DNA of 50,814 nucleotides from Lysobacteraceae bacterium PS02065 (GCA_029959555.1 JASCPI010000037.1:1-50814), one strand, 5' to 3'. Counted from the stretch's first letter, positions 33,410-44,800 are shown. Translations and numbers: made by a program. Notes: generated by a model not told the origin, from the letters alone.

Positions 33410-33976
33410 TCATGCCCGGGTCCCGCGCAGGCGACGTTCGAGCGACGACACGTGGGCATCCTGCTCTCCGAGTGCATGCAGCGCGTCGGCGAGTGCGAGC
33501 ACGTAGTCGCGGTTGCTGCCGCTGGGACCGACAGCGTTCGCGATCTGCATCGCGATCGCGTCGTCGTCGTCCGGACCGAGCCATGCGGCGTTGTCCTCGC
33601 GGGCGACGTAGACGAGTCCTTCCACTTCGTTCCCATCGAGCAGGTCCAGCGTGAGCGCGTGGCGCAGGTAACCGTTCTTCTCGCGATGGTCGAGATGCGT
33701 GAACACGTCGGGCGTGATGCGGTACGCCATGCCGAGGCACGATGACGTCGCATCGGCGACGAGCGTCGCCACGCGCCCGGGGCGTGCGGGCGTTCCGCGG
33801 TGGTCGTGCGAGCCCTGCCAGAAGCGCCGCGACCAGCCGTGCAGGCGTGCCGGCCGCCGCTCGAGAAAGGCGAAGTCGGCCTTGTAGATCAGCGAGCCGT
33901 AGCCGAACAGCCAGACCTCGTCGTGGTCGGCGAAAAGGTTCGCCTCGCGGTTGATCGCGGTGGTGTCGATGCTCAC
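33410..33976 (-). CDS. ChaC-like gamma-glutamylcyclotransferase
   Basis: 188-aa cytoplasmic protein. The family's substrate-binding YGSL motif is at 26-29 (WLFGYGSLIYK), and the catalytic-type Glu is Glu99 in HLDHREKNGY. ChaC proteins cleave glutathione to 5-oxoproline and Cys-Gly. The start is given as the GTG at 33976, since no ATG lies near the family's N-terminus and the preceding in-frame sequence is Arg-rich; the ribosome site is weak, so the start is uncertain. It lies 59 bases upstream of the DUF2218 gene on the same strand as transcribed order runs the other way, so coupling is doubtful. Confidence 0.88.
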   Translation of the reverse strand: MSIDTTAINREANLFADHDEVWLFGYGSLIYKADFAFLERRPARLHGWSRRFWQGSHDHRGTPARPGRVATLVADATSSCLGMAYRITPDVFTHLDHREKNGYLRHALTLDLLDGNEVEGLVYVAREDNAAWLGPDDDDAIAMQIANAVGPSGSNRDYVLALADALHALGEQDAHVSSLERRLRGTRA

Positions 33977-34035
33977 ATGTGGTTCGCCGGACGCGGGAGC
34001 CCAATGTCGGGTCGCGAAGCCCGTCGTGCAAGAGG

Positions 34036-34359
34036 TCAGGCCGCGTCGCGCCAGTCGAAGGCGAGCGACTCGTCGCGCTCGAAGCGGCGCAGATGGTTCT
34101 CGATGACGCCACGCAGCGCCGCGAGGCGTTCGGCATCGGCGGTCTCCACGTCGATCGCGAGAACGTCGCCGGTCACGGCGAAGCTCGCGCGCTCGTCCTC
34201 GCCGAACGGGATGCGCGCGGCGGAGTCGCCGTCGCGCTCGATCGTGAAGCGGTGGCGCCAGTGGTTGCACAGCGTCCGCAGAAGGCGCGTGGCGTCGGCA
34301 GGTTGCACGTCGGCGTGCGAGCGCCATGATGCGAAGAGGGCATTGCGGGTATCGGTCAT
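34036..34359 (-). CDS. DUF2218 family protein
   Basis: 107-aa cytoplasmic protein. CGGAGTCCGTCG precedes the ATG at 34359, which begins MTDTRNALFASWRSHADV. The body RLLRTLCNHWRHRFTIERDG and LRGVIENHLRRFERDESLAF are the conserved blocks of DUF2218, a small alpha/beta domain often near siderophore or iron-uptake genes. No iron-uptake gene is near here. Function is unknown. It may be co-transcribed with the downstream ChaC-like gene on the same strand, 59 bases away. Confidence 0.88.
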   Translation of the reverse strand: MTDTRNALFASWRSHADVQPADATRLLRTLCNHWRHRFTIERDGDSAARIPFGEDERASFAVTGDVLAIDVETADAERLAALRGVIENHLRRFERDESLAFDWRDAA

Positions 34360-34474
34360 CGACGGACTCCGTTTCGGGAGTCCGTCATGATGGACCTGCA
34401 GGCCGCGCGCGGCGATGGCCGCGGCGGCGACACACTGTTGCGACAGGCGCGACAAGCATCCGTCGCGTGGCAGG

Positions 34475-36331
34475 TCAATCCTCGAATCCGTCGCTGAAGA
34501 TCACGTCCGGCGACGGCTGCGCCTCGAGCGCTCCGATGTCGGCCGCCGCGCCGTGCTCGCGCATCCAGTTCGCGCCGCGCTGGTCGAAGACGAGTCCGAT
34601 CGCATTGTTGCCGGCGTCGATCGCGGGGCTGCCTTCGCCGAGTGCATGCGTGGGGGTCGGTCCGCCGTTGTCGGCGAGCGGCTGCAGCAGGGGATCGGCG
34701 GTGATCGTGTCCGACGGCATCGGTGCGGGCCCGACGCCGCCGTGCACGAGGTTGTTGGCGCCCGCGATCGATTTCGGGAACGCCCACACGTTCGCCGCAT
34801 TGCCGTTGAGCGTGTTGCCGGCGACGAGCGTGCTCTGCAGGTCGATCAGGTAGGTCGCCGACGTGCCGCTGAGGCCGCCGCCACGGAAGCCACCCTGGTT
34901 GAACGCGATCGTGCTGTTGCTGAAGCGGAAGCGGCCGCCGTCGAGCAGCATGCCGCCGCCTTCGTCGCCGGTGTTGCCCGAGATCGTGCTGTTGATGATC
35001 AGGGAGTCCTGCGGCGCGTATTCGCCGTAGCGGACCGCGACGCCGCCACCGTCGGAGCCGGCGGTGTTGCCGGTGACACTGCTCGCGACGAGCTCGAGCG
35101 TGCCGCCCGAGATCAGGATGCCGCCGCCGCCCTCGTCGGTACCGCCTTCGTTGCCGGCCGAATTGCCCGAGATCGTCGTGCGTTCGATGTGCAGGATGCC
35201 CGAGGTGGGCCCGAACACGCCGCCACCGGCCGCGGCAGCCGCGTTGCCGCTGATCGTGCTGTCGAGGATCTCGACGCTGCCGCCGCCCGTGAATCTCAGG
35301 CCACCGCCGCCGCCGTAGTGGCTGCTCGACCCGACCGTGTTGTCGAGTACGTCGACGTTGTGCACGGTGGCATGCGCGCGAAGCCACGCACCGCCACCCT
35401 GCGGTGCACACACCGGGCAGTCGCTCGAGGCCACGTTGTCGCTGAGCGCGCCGCCCTGCATCGTGAACGCGGTCGTGCTGCCGGTCGAGCCACGCACGCC
35501 GACCGCGATCCCGCCACCGAACACCTCGAAGGTGTCCGAATGCGCGGTGTTGCCGCTGACCGTGCTGTCCACCAGGCGTGCCTCGCCGAGCGCACGGATG
35601 CCGCCGCCCTCGGCGATGTTGTTCATGACGGTGCCGCCGCCGACCGAATGGCTGTGGGCGGTGTTGCCGGTGAACGTGGAGCCTGTTGCGGTGAGGTTGC
35701 CGCCGGTCGCGATCGCGCCGCCACGGACCAGCAGGTTGCCGTCGGCACGGTTGTCGCGGAACGTGGTCGACGTCAGCACGGCGTGGCCGGCGACGAGCGC
35801 GCCGCCACCCTGCGTGTTCTCGACCGTCGCCGCTCCAGCGACGCAGTCGGCGACGATCACGTCGTCGAGCACGAGTTCGCCGTTCGCCTGCAGGCAGCCG
35901 CCGTTGCCGTCGGCTCGCCCGTGCGTCAGGGTCAGTCCGCGCAGCGTGAGCGTGCCGCCGCCGGCGTGCACGAGCACGCGATGGCTGTCGGCACCACTGA
36001 TCGCCAGTGTCGCCGCGCCGGGTCCTTCGATCGTCAGGTTGCCGTTGCCGGCCGACAAGGCACTGGCGAGCGTGATCGTGCCGCAGGCCAGGCCGGTCGC
36101 ATCGATCACGCCGCCGGCCGTGGCCACGGCGAGCGCGTCGCGCAGGCTGCCGGGGCCGGCGTCGGCGCAGGTGGTGACCGCGAGGGTACCGGCCGGGTGC
36201 GACGGAGCGTTCGATGCCGAAGCCGCGACCACGGCGGCGGGAGCCGAGAGCGCGACCGCGAGACAGACCGCCAGGGGGTCGAGGGCGAGCGGGCGGCGGG
36301 AGATGGAACGGCGGTACGCGGGCTTCATCAT
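34475..36331 (-). CDS. Exported parallel beta-helix protein (choice-of-anchor Q type) with C-terminal DGFE tag
   Basis: 618-aa secreted protein, a second family member beside the one at 20400. Two ATGs start it (36331, 36328), with CGGAGTCC before them. A long basic N-region leads the signal peptide (about residues 1-37, ending AAVVAAS). The mature start LAVTTCADAGPGSLRDAL is the family opening, followed by many beta-helix turns (LTSTTFRDNRADGN, STISGNTA, and similar Asn ladders) and the closing ADIGALE. It ends PDVIFSDGFED, a full version of the tag. It sits downstream of the winged-helix/TPR regulator on the same strand, with a 63-base gap, and may be controlled by it: an 11-bp-period repeat array lies just upstream. 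Confidence 0.85.
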   Translation of the reverse strand: MMKPAYRRSISRRPLALDPLAVCLAVALSAPAAVVAASASNAPSHPAGTLAVTTCADAGPGSLRDALAVATAGGVIDATGLACGTITLASALSAGNGNLTIEGPGAATLAISGADSHRVLVHAGGGTLTLRGLTLTHGRADGNGGCLQANGELVLDDVIVADCVAGAATVENTQGGGALVAGHAVLTSTTFRDNRADGNLLVRGGAIATGGNLTATGSTFTGNTAHSHSVGGGTVMNNIAEGGGIRALGEARLVDSTVSGNTAHSDTFEVFGGGIAVGVRGSTGSTTAFTMQGGALSDNVASSDCPVCAPQGGGAWLRAHATVHNVDVLDNTVGSSSHYGGGGGLRFTGGGSVEILDSTISGNAAAAAGGGVFGPTSGILHIERTTISGNSAGNEGGTDEGGGGILISGGTLELVASSVTGNTAGSDGGGVAVRYGEYAPQDSLIINSTISGNTGDEGGGMLLDGGRFRFSNSTIAFNQGGFRGGGLSGTSATYLIDLQSTLVAGNTLNGNAANVWAFPKSIAGANNLVHGGVGPAPMPSDTITADPLLQPLADNGGPTPTHALGEGSPAIDAGNNAIGLVFDQRGANWMREHGAAADIGALEAQPSPDVIFSDGFED

Positions 36332-36394
36332 GGACTCCGGACGGGTTGGCGGGGGGCCGGTCCTGATCGGATCGGCGGGCTCGCCACAAGCGTG

Positions 36395-38893
36395 TCAGTC
36401 GACGTCGGTGACGCCATGCCGGAGCTGTTCCGGAGCTGTTCCGGAATCGTTCCGGATCGATGCGAACGGCGACGTGGCGCCGTTTCCGATGCGTGCGGGT
36501 GTCATCGGACTCTGCTCCAGGCCGTCCGGAACACGACGCTCGCCGGCAAGCTGGCGAACCCTCGCGAGCGCACCGCGCCAGGCATCGACATGGCCGAGGG
36601 CATGCGAAAGGCGGGCTTCGAGCACGGCACTGGTGAAGTCGCGGTCGGCGAGCGCGGCGACCCGGCCGACGACGACGGCGGCACCGGCGAGATCACCGCG
36701 CGCGATCAACTGGCCGCCGCAGGATTCGGCCGCGTCGCGTACCGCATCGGCGGTTCCGCGTCGGGTCGCGGTCGCGAGTGCGGCGTCGCAGGCATGCCGG
36801 AAGGCGGGCTCGTCGTCCTCGGAAGCCGCCTGTTCGGCCTCGGCGAGGCGTGCCTGCAGGAGGACGAGGTCGGCATCCTGCGAACGCGCCCAGTCCGTCA
36901 ACGCGCGCACCTGGCGCGAGGCATCGGCGGCCTTGTCGTCGCGGCGCAGCGCGCGGGAAAGCGTGAGCCAGACACGCGCGCGGGCGCGCTCGTCGCGTTG
37001 CAGGAGGGGTTCGGACAGCGCCTGTTCCGCGAGCACCGTGGCCAGGCGTGGCTGGCCGGAGGCGAGGTCCAGCCGTGCAAGGGACGCGCGAGCCATGGCA
37101 CGCAGCATGGGCAGTGCGTGCGCGATGAGGTCGTCCAGCAGCACGCGCGCTTCGGTCAGCCGACCGTTGGCGTGCAGCACGTCGGCGCGTTGCAAGGCGA
37201 GCATCTGCTTGAGGAAGGGCTCGGTGATGCGGTCGCGCAGGACCCAGCCCGCGTCGCTCGTCGCCAGTGCGGCCTGGGGTTCGACCAGCATCATGCGGGC
37301 GTCGATCTGGTTGAACACCGTCGTCGCCTGCTCGTTGATCATGCCGAAGCGACCGAATCGCGCGGCGATGCGATCCAGCGGCACCAGCGCCTCGGCGGGA
37401 CGTCCACGCGCCATCTCGACCGCACTCTCGTTGCCGTCGATCTGCGCCATCAGCAGCGGATCGCCGGCAAGGCGGATGGCCACGCGCGAGCGCGCGAAAT
37501 CGGCCATGGCCTCCTCGTAGCGTCGCAGGTGCGTGTAGGCGACACCGCGGTTGTTGTAGGCGCGACCGAGCGCTTCGGGCTGGTCGCGCGAATCGAGCAG
37601 GTCGATCGATCGCGAGCAGATCGCGACGGCCTCTTCGAGGTCGCCCAGGCGCATGCGGGCGACACAGAGGTTTTCGAGCAGGCGCGCATGGGTGACGGGA
37701 TCCGCCTCCGCGGTGATGTCGCGCAGCAGGGCCTCGGTCGCATCCCGTGCACGCGCGAACTCGCCCCTGCGCAGGTCGATGCGGATCGCACGCATGCGCA
37801 CCTCGGGCAGCGAGCGCAGTTCGGGAGGTGCTTCGTCGATGATCGATCTCGCGAGTTCGATGTTCTCCGAAAGGCGCGCGGCATCGGTACGACGCAGCAG
37901 CTCCTCGAGGCCGGTCGTGCTCGCGGCGACGGGCGTGGCGGCACGGTGGCCGAGCAGGGCGAGGACCTGGTCCGATGCGGCCCGGGCGGCTGCGAGCGCG
38001 TCGTCCGCTTCGGCCTGCGTATCGCGCCTGCGACCGTCGGCATCCACGAGTGCGGCACGGATGATCCAGCCCGATGCACTGCGGCGGGCGGCGAGGGCCA
38101 CGGTTTCGCGCGGCGCGAGCGTGCGCTGGAGCGTCGCACGTGCGGCCTCGCCGTCCTCGGCCGCCGCCACGAGTCGCACGACCGCGTCGCTCGGCACGAC
38201 GACGAGGCCTGCTTCGCGCAGGCGCGTCGCCACGAGATCCATGAGGCCGAGGCGCAACCAGGCATCGGAGGGCTCGGCGAGGACGTCCACGGGCAGCACG
38301 GCGATGGCCCGTGTTCCGGTGTCGTCGAAGCCGACCGGGGCGCGATCTCCGCCGTCGACCGGTGCGCCAGCCTGCCAAAGCGCGTACGACGCACCGAGCA
38401 TGGACACCACGACGAGCAACGCAGCCGCCATGCCGAGTCGACGGCGGGTGGAACCCGCGGCGCGGCGCGGCGCCTCCGGCGGGGGCATCGGGCGAGGCGT
38501 CGGTGTCGGGGCGTCGAGTGGGGCTGCTTCGAGGCCGGACGTGCCTTGGGGCGGGCTGGTGGTGTCGTCGTCTTCGAGCACGCGCGTGTCGGCGACCCAG
38601 TGGTACCCGAAACGGGGCACGGTGCGCAGGAACGCCTGCGCCTCGGCCGTGTCGCCGATCGCGCGTCGGGCACCGAGGATCGCCTTGCCGACGACGGTGT
38701 CGCTGACAGCGGTCTTTCCCCATACGGCGGCGACCAGTTCGTCGCGACCGACCGCGCGTGCGCGATGCTCGACGAGGTAGGCGATCGCATCGAACAGGGT
38801 CGGGGAGAGGTCGATGCGCTGCCCGCCACGACGCAGCTCGCGTGCGGCGACATCTAGGCTGCAGTCACCGAAGAGGTACAGGCGGCGGGTCAT
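36395..38893 (-). CDS. Membrane-bound winged-helix (OmpR/PhoB-type) regulator with TPR sensor region
   Basis: 832-aa CadC/ToxR-style regulator. Residues about 5-103 are a Trans_Reg_C DNA-binding domain (LYLFGDCSLDVAARELRRGG, ELVAAVWGKTAVSDTVV, RTVPRFGYHWV). A Pro/Ala linker (110-145) leads to one transmembrane helix at about 152-174, so the DNA-binding domain is cytoplasmic and the rest periplasmic. Residues about 180-350 resemble a TolB/FlgO-type N-terminal domain (TRAIAVLPVDVLAE). The remaining 450 residues are helical TPR-like repeats (LGRAYNNRGVAYTHLRRYEE). The likely role is direct signal transfer across the membrane to promoters. GGGGGGCC precedes the ATG at 38893. Its last 15 codons overlap an 11-bp-period repeat array. 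Confidence 0.85.
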   Translation of the reverse strand: MTRRLYLFGDCSLDVAARELRRGGQRIDLSPTLFDAIAYLVEHRARAVGRDELVAAVWGKTAVSDTVVGKAILGARRAIGDTAEAQAFLRTVPRFGYHWVADTRVLEDDDTTSPPQGTSGLEAAPLDAPTPTPRPMPPPEAPRRAAGSTRRRLGMAAALLVVVSMLGASYALWQAGAPVDGGDRAPVGFDDTGTRAIAVLPVDVLAEPSDAWLRLGLMDLVATRLREAGLVVVPSDAVVRLVAAAEDGEAARATLQRTLAPRETVALAARRSASGWIIRAALVDADGRRRDTQAEADDALAAARAASDQVLALLGHRAATPVAASTTGLEELLRRTDAARLSENIELARSIIDEAPPELRSLPEVRMRAIRIDLRRGEFARARDATEALLRDITAEADPVTHARLLENLCVARMRLGDLEEAVAICSRSIDLLDSRDQPEALGRAYNNRGVAYTHLRRYEEAMADFARSRVAIRLAGDPLLMAQIDGNESAVEMARGRPAEALVPLDRIAARFGRFGMINEQATTVFNQIDARMMLVEPQAALATSDAGWVLRDRITEPFLKQMLALQRADVLHANGRLTEARVLLDDLIAHALPMLRAMARASLARLDLASGQPRLATVLAEQALSEPLLQRDERARARVWLTLSRALRRDDKAADASRQVRALTDWARSQDADLVLLQARLAEAEQAASEDDEPAFRHACDAALATATRRGTADAVRDAAESCGGQLIARGDLAGAAVVVGRVAALADRDFTSAVLEARLSHALGHVDAWRGALARVRQLAGERRVPDGLEQSPMTPARIGNGATSPFASIRNDSGTAPEQLRHGVTDVD
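36416..36459. repeat. Four 11-bp direct repeats, candidate regulator-binding array
   Basis: Four units at exact 11-bp steps starting at 36416, 36427, 36438 and 36449: ATGCCGGAGCT, GTTCCGGAGCT, GTTCCGGAATC, GTTCCGGATCG. The period is not a multiple of three, so it is not a protein repeat. It lies 85-128 bases upstream of the beta-helix gene start. OmpR/PhoB-family winged-helix proteins bind direct repeats with this period. Confidence 0.7.
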
Positions 38894-38994
38894 GGCCCCC
38901 CAGCGTAGCGGTCCCGCCGCACTCGTGAAAGGGTGGCTGAACGTCGCGGACAGGCGTGCGGACCGATTCAGCCATCGCCTACGAGAATCGAACC

Positions 38995-39441
38995 ATGTTC
39001 CCGCGCCCGTACGCCCTGTTGATCGCCGTCGTGCTCGCCTTGCCGGGCTGCGCGGAGCGCCAGCGCCTCCTAGAGGTGGCGCGCGCTCCGACGGCCGATC
39101 GCACACTGGACGCCGTGCTGACCGAGTCGGCCTCGCCGGACGGCGAAGCGATGGCGTACCACGTGCACGTGGTGAAGGCGGGAGGCGCAGTCTCGGGCGA
39201 TCCGGTCGCGCGACTCGTCGGAGCGCGGCGAGGTGCGGCCTCGTTCGGTGTCAATCTGGCCTGGGCCTCGCCACGCGTGCTGGAGGTGCGCTACTTCGAC
39301 GCGGCCGAGGCTCGTGTCGATGGCGAGGCGGTGCGCGAGGCCGGTACCGGCCTCGAAGTCAGCCTCGTCCCGGGCATCGTCGACGCCGATGCGCCGCGTG
39401 GCGTCATGCGTGCGAAGGCCGATGCACAGGCCTCGCGATGA
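38995..39441 (+). CDS. Predicted lipoprotein of unknown function
   Basis: 148-aa protein. The N-terminus MFPRPYALLIAVVLALPGC is a lipoprotein signal with lipobox LPGC; Cys19 would be lipidated. The mature part is Ala/Val/Arg-rich with alternating strands (MAYHVHVVKAGG, NLAWASPRVLEVRYFDAAEAR), probably a small beta-rich domain. The residue after Cys is Ala, not Asp, so the default is outer-membrane sorting. I do not recognise a family. It is divergent from the winged-helix regulator and convergent with yedI, 12 bases away. Confidence 0.75.
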   Translation: MFPRPYALLIAVVLALPGCAERQRLLEVARAPTADRTLDAVLTESASPDGEAMAYHVHVVKAGGAVSGDPVARLVGARRGAASFGVNLAWASPRVLEVRYFDAAEARVDGEAVREAGTGLEVSLVPGIVDADAPRGVMRAKADAQASR

Positions 39442-39453
39442 GCGCGTCCGGAG

Positions 39454-40368
<915 letters not shown>

Positions 40369-40519
40369 GGGTGGTGATCGAAGGGGAGGGTGACCGATTC
40401 TTGCATCGCCGGGGCGCGCTCGGGAAGCGGCGGGGCAGGACATGGCGTCGCGGCCTGCACCGTGCGCGGAGCGCTCCGCGATGGCATGCTGCGCGGGCCG
40501 TCCCGCTCCGGATCCGCGC

Positions 40520-41713
40520 ATGCCGACGCCGATCGACGCCACGCCTGCCGAGGGTCGCACGCGAGCCGGCTCGCTTCGCCTCGATGCGATCGATGCGCTG
40601 CGCGGCCTCGTCATCGTGCTCATGGTCCTCGATCACGTCCGCGACTTCTTCCACGTCGATGCGTTCCGCTTCGACCCGACCGACCTCGACAAGAGCACGC
40701 CGGCGCTGTTCCTGACGCGCTGGATCACCCACCTGTGCGCGCCGACGTTCGTGTTCCTCGCCGGTGTGTCGATCCACCTGCAGCGCGCAGCGGCAAGGCC
40801 GGGGCTGTCGCGGTACCTCGCCACGCGAGGGCTGTGGCTGATCGCCCTCGAACTCACGGTGATCTCGTTCGGCTTCAACTTCGCGATGCCGTTCGTGATG
40901 CTGCAGGTGATCTGGGCGATCGGTGTCGGCATGCTGACGATGGCCGTGCTCGTGCACGTGCCGGCGCGTGTCGTGCTGGCGCTCGGGCTCGCGATCGTCG
41001 CGTTGCACGGTCTCGTGCCCGCACCGCCCGCCGATACGGCAGCGTCCGCGCGTTTCGCGTGGTCGCTGCTCATGCGCCCGGGCGGTGTCCCCGGCGTGCC
41101 CGGCTTCATCGCGTATCCGGCATTGCCGTGGTTCGGCATCCTCTGCCTCGGCTACGGATCGGGAGAGTTGTTCCTGCGTGCGCCTGCGGCGCGGCGGAAG
41201 GCGCTGCTCATGGTGGCGGCGATCGCGCTGGCGTCGTTCGTCGTGCTGCGTGCGGTGACGACATTCGGCGATCCTTCGTCGTGGACGCCGCGACCCGATG
41301 TGGTGGGCTCGCTGCTGGCCTTCATCGATGTCTCGAAGTACCCGCCGTCGCTGCTCTACGCGCTCGTCACGCTGGGTGTGGCGATGCTTCTGCTCGTCGC
41401 GCTGGATCACCTGCGCGGTCCCTTGCTGCGCGTGCTGCTCGCGTTCGGTCGCACGCCGCTGTTCACGTATCTGCTGCACATCTACGTCGCGCATGGCCTC
41501 GCGATGCTCGTCGCATGGGCGATGGGCACGCCGCCGTCGGTGCTGGTGAACCTGCTCGTCGATCCATCGCGCGCGGTCGCCGCGGGCTGGGGCTACGGGC
41601 TTGGCGTGACGTACCTTGCCACGTTCGTCGTGCTGGCGCTGCTCGCGCCGCTCGCGTTCTGGTTCGCCGACGTCAAGCGACGGCATCGTGACGCCTGGCT
41701 CGGTTATCTGTGA
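40520..41713 (+). CDS. DUF1624/acyltransferase-like multipass membrane protein
   Basis: 397-aa inner-membrane protein. The opening LRLDAIDALRGLVIVLMVLD matches DUF1624, related to heparan-alpha-glucosaminide N-acetyltransferase; the HVRDFFH segment holds the histidine-rich motif of the family. About ten transmembrane helices are visible. The likely role is transfer of an acyl group to a surface sugar, inferred from family only. The start is uncertain: the ATG at 40520 has little ribosome site, while an ATG 78 bases upstream follows GGCAGGAC but would add 26 Cys/Arg-rich residues. A hairpin terminator follows at 41716. Confidence 0.82.
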   Translation: MPTPIDATPAEGRTRAGSLRLDAIDALRGLVIVLMVLDHVRDFFHVDAFRFDPTDLDKSTPALFLTRWITHLCAPTFVFLAGVSIHLQRAAARPGLSRYLATRGLWLIALELTVISFGFNFAMPFVMLQVIWAIGVGMLTMAVLVHVPARVVLALGLAIVALHGLVPAPPADTAASARFAWSLLMRPGGVPGVPGFIAYPALPWFGILCLGYGSGELFLRAPAARRKALLMVAAIALASFVVLRAVTTFGDPSSWTPRPDVVGSLLAFIDVSKYPPSLLYALVTLGVAMLLLVALDHLRGPLLRVLLAFGRTPLFTYLLHIYVAHGLAMLVAWAMGTPPSVLVNLLVDPSRAVAAGWGYGLGVTYLATFVVLALLAPLAFWFADVKRRHRDAWLGYL

Positions 41714-41715
41714 CC

Positions 41716-41752
41716 GGCATGTCCGTGCGTCCCCCGACGCCTGGCACATGCC
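41716..41752 (+). terminator. Candidate hairpin terminator
   Basis: Outer arms GGCATGT / ACATGCC and inner arms GCGTC / GACGC around a CCCC loop form a two-stage stem three bases after the DUF1624 stop codon. No strong T-run follows. Confidence 0.45.
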
Positions 41753-41805
41753 ATCGTGACCTGCGCGATTAACCTGTCGCCACACTGCCACCGGGAGGGA
41801 TACGC

Positions 41806-44800
41806 ATGGGGATGCTGACGAGGCTCGCGATCGTCGCGGTCGTCGCGAGTTCGGGCGCGCACGCGATCGACCGACAGGACACGCGCATGCTCGCGTCGCC
41901 GGCCGTGCACGGTGACCGGCTTGCCTTCACCTACGACAACGACCTCTGGCTCGCCCCGCGCGCGGGCGGTGTCGCGAGGCGACTGACCCAGGCGCCTGGC
42001 CAGGAGTCGAACGCGCGTTTCTCGCCGGATGGCCGCTGGCTCGCGTTCACGGCCGACTACGGCGACAACCTCGACGTCTACGTCATGCCGGCCGATGGCG
42101 GGGAGGCGAAGCGGCTGACCTGGCATCCCGGCAACGACATCGTCCGCGGCTTCACGCCGTCGGGCGACGTGCTGTTCCAGTCGGACGAGTCCCGCCACAC
42201 GCGGCGCCTGAGTTCGCTCTACACCGTGCCCGTGACGGGCGGAGTGCCGAAACGCGTGCCGGTGCCGTCGGGTTTCAAGGCGGCGTTGTCGCCGGACGGC
42301 CGCACCCTCGCGTACTCGCCGAACGAGGAAGCGTTCCGGCAGTGGAAGAATTATCGCGGTGGCACGCAGAGCCGCATCTGGCTGCTCGACATGGCCACGC
42401 TCGCCGTAACGGAGGTGGCCAAGCCGGCCGCCGGCAGCAACGACACCGACCCGATGTGGATCGGTTCGACGCTGTACTTCAACTCGGACCGCGACGGCGA
42501 ATTCAACCTCTACCGCCACGACGCGGCGACCAACCAGTCGAATGCCTTGACGAGGCTCGCCGACTTCCCGGTTACCTCTCCCGTGGCCGATGGCGACGGT
42601 GCCATCGTGTTCGAGCACGGTGGACGCCTGCACACGCTCGACACGCGCACGGGCAGCGTGACGCCGCTGCGCATCTCGGCCGTGTCGGACCTCGCCGAGA
42701 CCCGTCCACGCCTGGCCAGCGACATGAAGTGGGTGCGCGAAGCGGCAGGAGCGCCGGACCTCAAGCGCATCGCGTTCAACTACCGCGGCGAGATCGTGAC
42801 CGTGCCCGCGGAGAAGGGCGATCCGCGCCAGCTCACGCGTTCGCCAGGTGCCAACGACCATTCGCCGGCGTGGTCGCGCGACGGCCGTCGCATCGCCTGG
42901 TTCTCCGACGCTGGCGGCGAGTACGCGCTGCTCGTCGCCGACCAGGACGGCAAGGGCGAGCCGCGCCGCTACGCGCTCGACGGGGCGGGCTACTACGACA
43001 CGCCGCTGTTCTCGCCCGACGGCAAGCGCATCGCCTACCAGGACAACAGCCAGTCCCTGTACGTGATCGACCTCGCGAGCGGGCGCTCGACGAAGATCGC
43101 GTCCGAACCCGTGTACTCGCCGCTCGACCTCATGAGCGCGAACTGGTCGCCCGATTCGCGCTGGCTCGCCTACACGGTGCAGAACGCGGGTCTCATCCAG
43201 ACCGTGCATGCGTGGTCGGTCGAGACCGGCCAATCGGTCGTGCTCACCGACGGCCTGAGCGAGATGATGCAGCCGGTGTTCGATCCCGACGGCGAGTTCC
43301 TCTACGTGCTCGCGTCGACCGACGCCGGCCCGCTCAAGGACTGGTTCTCGCAGATCAGCATCGACAACGGCATGCGCCACGGCCTTTACGCGATCACGCT
43401 GCGCCGCGACGGCCCGAATCCCGTGCCGCCGCAGAGCGACGAGACCGAGCCCTCGAAGCCCGCCGACGGCAAGAAGGACGAAGGCAAGGACGCCGGCAAA
43501 CCCGCCGCGCCGAAACCCGTGCGCATCGACGTCGACGGCATCGGCGACCGCATCGTCGCGCTGCCGGCCGGCGAGGGCACGCGGCGTGGCCTGCGTGTCG
43601 GTGCCGCCGGCGAGGTCTACTGGCTCGAGACGACCGGACGCACGTCGTTCGACGCGTTCGGCGGCCCGTCCGAACTCAAGCGCTTCACGCTCGAGAAGCG
43701 CGAGGCGAAGACGATCGCGAAGAACGTCGAGGACTTCATGCTTTCGGCCGACGGCAAGCGCATCGCATGGCGCGTGGGTCGCGACTGGTTCGCCGGTGAG
43801 GCCAAGGACGAACTGCCCGAGGGCAAGGGCAAGCTCGCGCTCGACAAGGTGTCGGTCGCGGTCGAGCCGCGTGCCGAGTGGGCGCAGATCCTCGAGGATG
43901 CTTGGCGCATCAACCGCGACTACTTCTACGCGACCAACTACCACGGCGCCGACTGGCCGAAGATGCGCGAGAAGTACCGAGCTTTCCTGCCGCATCTCGC
44001 CACGCGCAACGACCTCGACCGCGTGATCCGCATGATGCTCAGCGAGCTCGCGGTCGGCCACAGCTACCTCGGCCCGGGCGACTACCCGTTCGCTCCGAAG
44101 GAGATCAAGGTCGGCCTGCTCGGTGCCGACTACGCGGTCGATGCGGGGCGCTGGCGCTTCACGAAGGTGCTCGGCGGCCTCAACTGGAATCCCGACCTGC
44201 GCTCGCCGCTGCGAACGCCGGGCGTGGAGGTCAAGGCCGGCGACTACCTGCTCGCCGTCGACGGCGTGCCCTTGCGCGCGCCCGACAGCGTGTACGCGGC
44301 GTTCGAGGACAAGGCCGACCGCCAGGTGCGTCTCACGGTCGGGCCGAAGGCCGACGGTTCGGGTTCGCGCGATGTCGTCGTCGTGCCTGTCGCGGACGAG
44401 ACCGGCCTGCGCTACCTCGACTGGGTCGAGGCCAACCAGCGCTACGTGACGCAGAAGAGCGGCGGCCGGCTCGCTTACGTGCACGTGCCCAACACCGCCG
44501 AGGACGGCCACCGGAGTTTCAAGCGCTGGTTCTATCCGCAGTCCGACCGCGACGGCATCATCCTCGACGAGCGCTACAACGGCGGCGGCCTCATCGCCGA
44601 CTACTACATCGACATCCTGCGCCGCCAGCCGATCGCGAACTGGACCCTGCGCTACGGCGAGGAACTCGTCAGTCCGCGCGGCGCGATCTTCGGCCCGAAG
44701 GTCATGATCGCCGACGAGAACGCGGGCTCGGGCGGCGACCTGCTGCCGTGGATGTTCCAGCGCTTCAAGCTCGGCCCGGTGATCGGCAAGCGTACTTGGG

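Noticed and set aside
34448..34467. Hairpin after the second beta-helix gene
   Set aside because: Only a 6-bp stem with an 8-base loop; not strong enough to call a terminator.
34415..38857. Very long open frame on the plus strand opposite the beta-helix and regulator genes
   Set aside because: It spans two clear minus-strand genes and shows no signal peptide or domain; explained by the base composition.
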